Source: Truepera sp. (GTDB taxonomy: Bacteria; Deinococcota; Deinococci; Deinococcales; Trueperaceae). Taken from it: a DNA stretch of 64,000 bases. Under the pieces are notes generated by a model, which saw only the letters and a list, made by a program, of their open reading frames with translations, did not search any database and had not been told where the DNA came from. Below are positions 63,721-64,000 of this stretch, piece after piece (position 1 is the first letter of the stretch; each line of letters begins with the position of its first letter). The stretch covers positions 1,747,924 to 1,811,923 of the forward strand of contig JAVSMU010000001.1 in NCBI GenBank assembly GCA_032027045.1, in the 5' to 3' direction. The translations under genes were made by a program, and so were the position numbers.

Positions 63721-64000
63721 TTATGCCTGGGGCGCGGGGCGGACGCCGCGCAAGTCGGCGCGTCCCTCCCGGCTCTCTTGTTGATCGGGCTTGGCTCCGG
63801 CGGCCGCCGGCTCGTCTCGCCGGTTGGCGACCGCCTGCACCACGTTCCCCATCAACTCTTCGCGGCGGAGGTCTATCTCGACGAGGCTCTTCTCTACCAG
63901 GCTGTGCAAGTAGCCGTGCCCCACGAGGACCGGGATGGCCACTATGAGGCCCGCAGCGGTGGTCACGAGGGCCTGACCGATCCCGTAGGCCAGCGCCCCG
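63721..64000 (-). CDS. ExbB/TolQ/MotA family proton channel, partial
   Basis: The gene enters from the right edge; about 92 C-terminal codons are visible. LAYGIGQALVTTAAGLIVAI with PVLVGHGYLHSLVEK is the third helix region of ExbB/TolQ, including the conserved threonines that line the ion path. A polar tail of about 45 residues follows (EPAAAGAKPDQQESREGRAD). The N-terminal helices lie outside the window. Confidence 0.85.
   Translation of the reverse strand, partial: GALAYGIGQALVTTAAGLIVAIPVLVGHGYLHSLVEKSLVEIDLRREELMGNVVQAVANRRDEPAAAGAKPDQQESREGRADLRGVRPAPQA

Overview
The window is a high-GC bacterial chromosome segment whose content best fits the Deinococcota, most likely a Trueperaceae-like (Truepera relative) organism. 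This is an inference. It rests on many genes preceded by a TAnnnT -10 hexamer only 6-8 bases before the start codon (leaderless transcripts, common in Deinococcus), on a HAIR-type HspR operator in front of lon, on large TPR/winged-helix regulators, and on the general protein style. No rRNA, tRNA or CRISPR array was seen.

Layout. 1-4,750 is an accessory, decayed stretch: an IS630-type transposase tail, a broken unknown gene, a large lipoprotein, a leucine-rich secreted protein, an LRV/HEAT-like gene remnant and an IS3-type transposase remnant. 4,750-17,100 holds plsX and rluD (divergent, both apparently leaderless), a run pepF-SDR-M20 peptidase-ABC solute-binding protein-two permeases (no ATPase gene), an AhpD-like protein, a RibD/DHFR-like reductase and two small membrane proteins. 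17,100-18,700 is a ccdA-dsbA-type thiol redox pair. 18,985-25,778 is a complete N-type ATPase operon in the canonical order atpDCQRBEFAG, with a c subunit carrying the full set of Na+ ligands known from Ilyobacter.

25,800-32,270 is visibly lower in GC and looks like a signalling island: a LuxR-type regulator, a MalT-like regulator that seems to have lost its P-loop, a membrane HD-GYP phosphodiesterase, a 33-residue hydrophobic peptide gene with a dyad operator, and a TPR/winged-helix regulator. The compositional boundary falls inside the last gene. 33,223-33,970 has no protein gene but carries two tandem 211-bp-spaced units, each with an 11-bp-period direct repeat, a -10-like box and two stem-loops separated by a C-rich strand. 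I read these as sibling small RNAs. The same promoter-like motif recurs at 58.77 kb in front of a 58-residue ORF.

33,971-64,000 is mostly housekeeping: rpsA with repeat-rich acidic tails, a luciferase-like oxidoreductase, two tandem NHL-type lipoproteins, htpX-lemA, mnmA, lapA-recJ-YdiJ-like oxidase, argS, lon-tpiA-pepP, phosphoglucomutase, an argB-like kinase, a LysM/M23 peptidase and a metallophosphoesterase. At the right edge is an exbB-exbD-type pair followed by a protein that joins a TonB-like N-terminus to a DUF3048/YerB-like domain, an unusual architecture.

How the genes work together. The Na+-type ATPase fits a halotolerant or alkaline lifestyle as a sodium export or energy-coupling module. 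The pepF/M20/ABC run suggests peptide uptake and breakdown. The DsbA/CcdA pair, lipoproteins, LysM/M23 protein and Exb-like complex serve the envelope. Lon under HspR-type control, HtpX/LemA and the regulatory island point to stress sensing.
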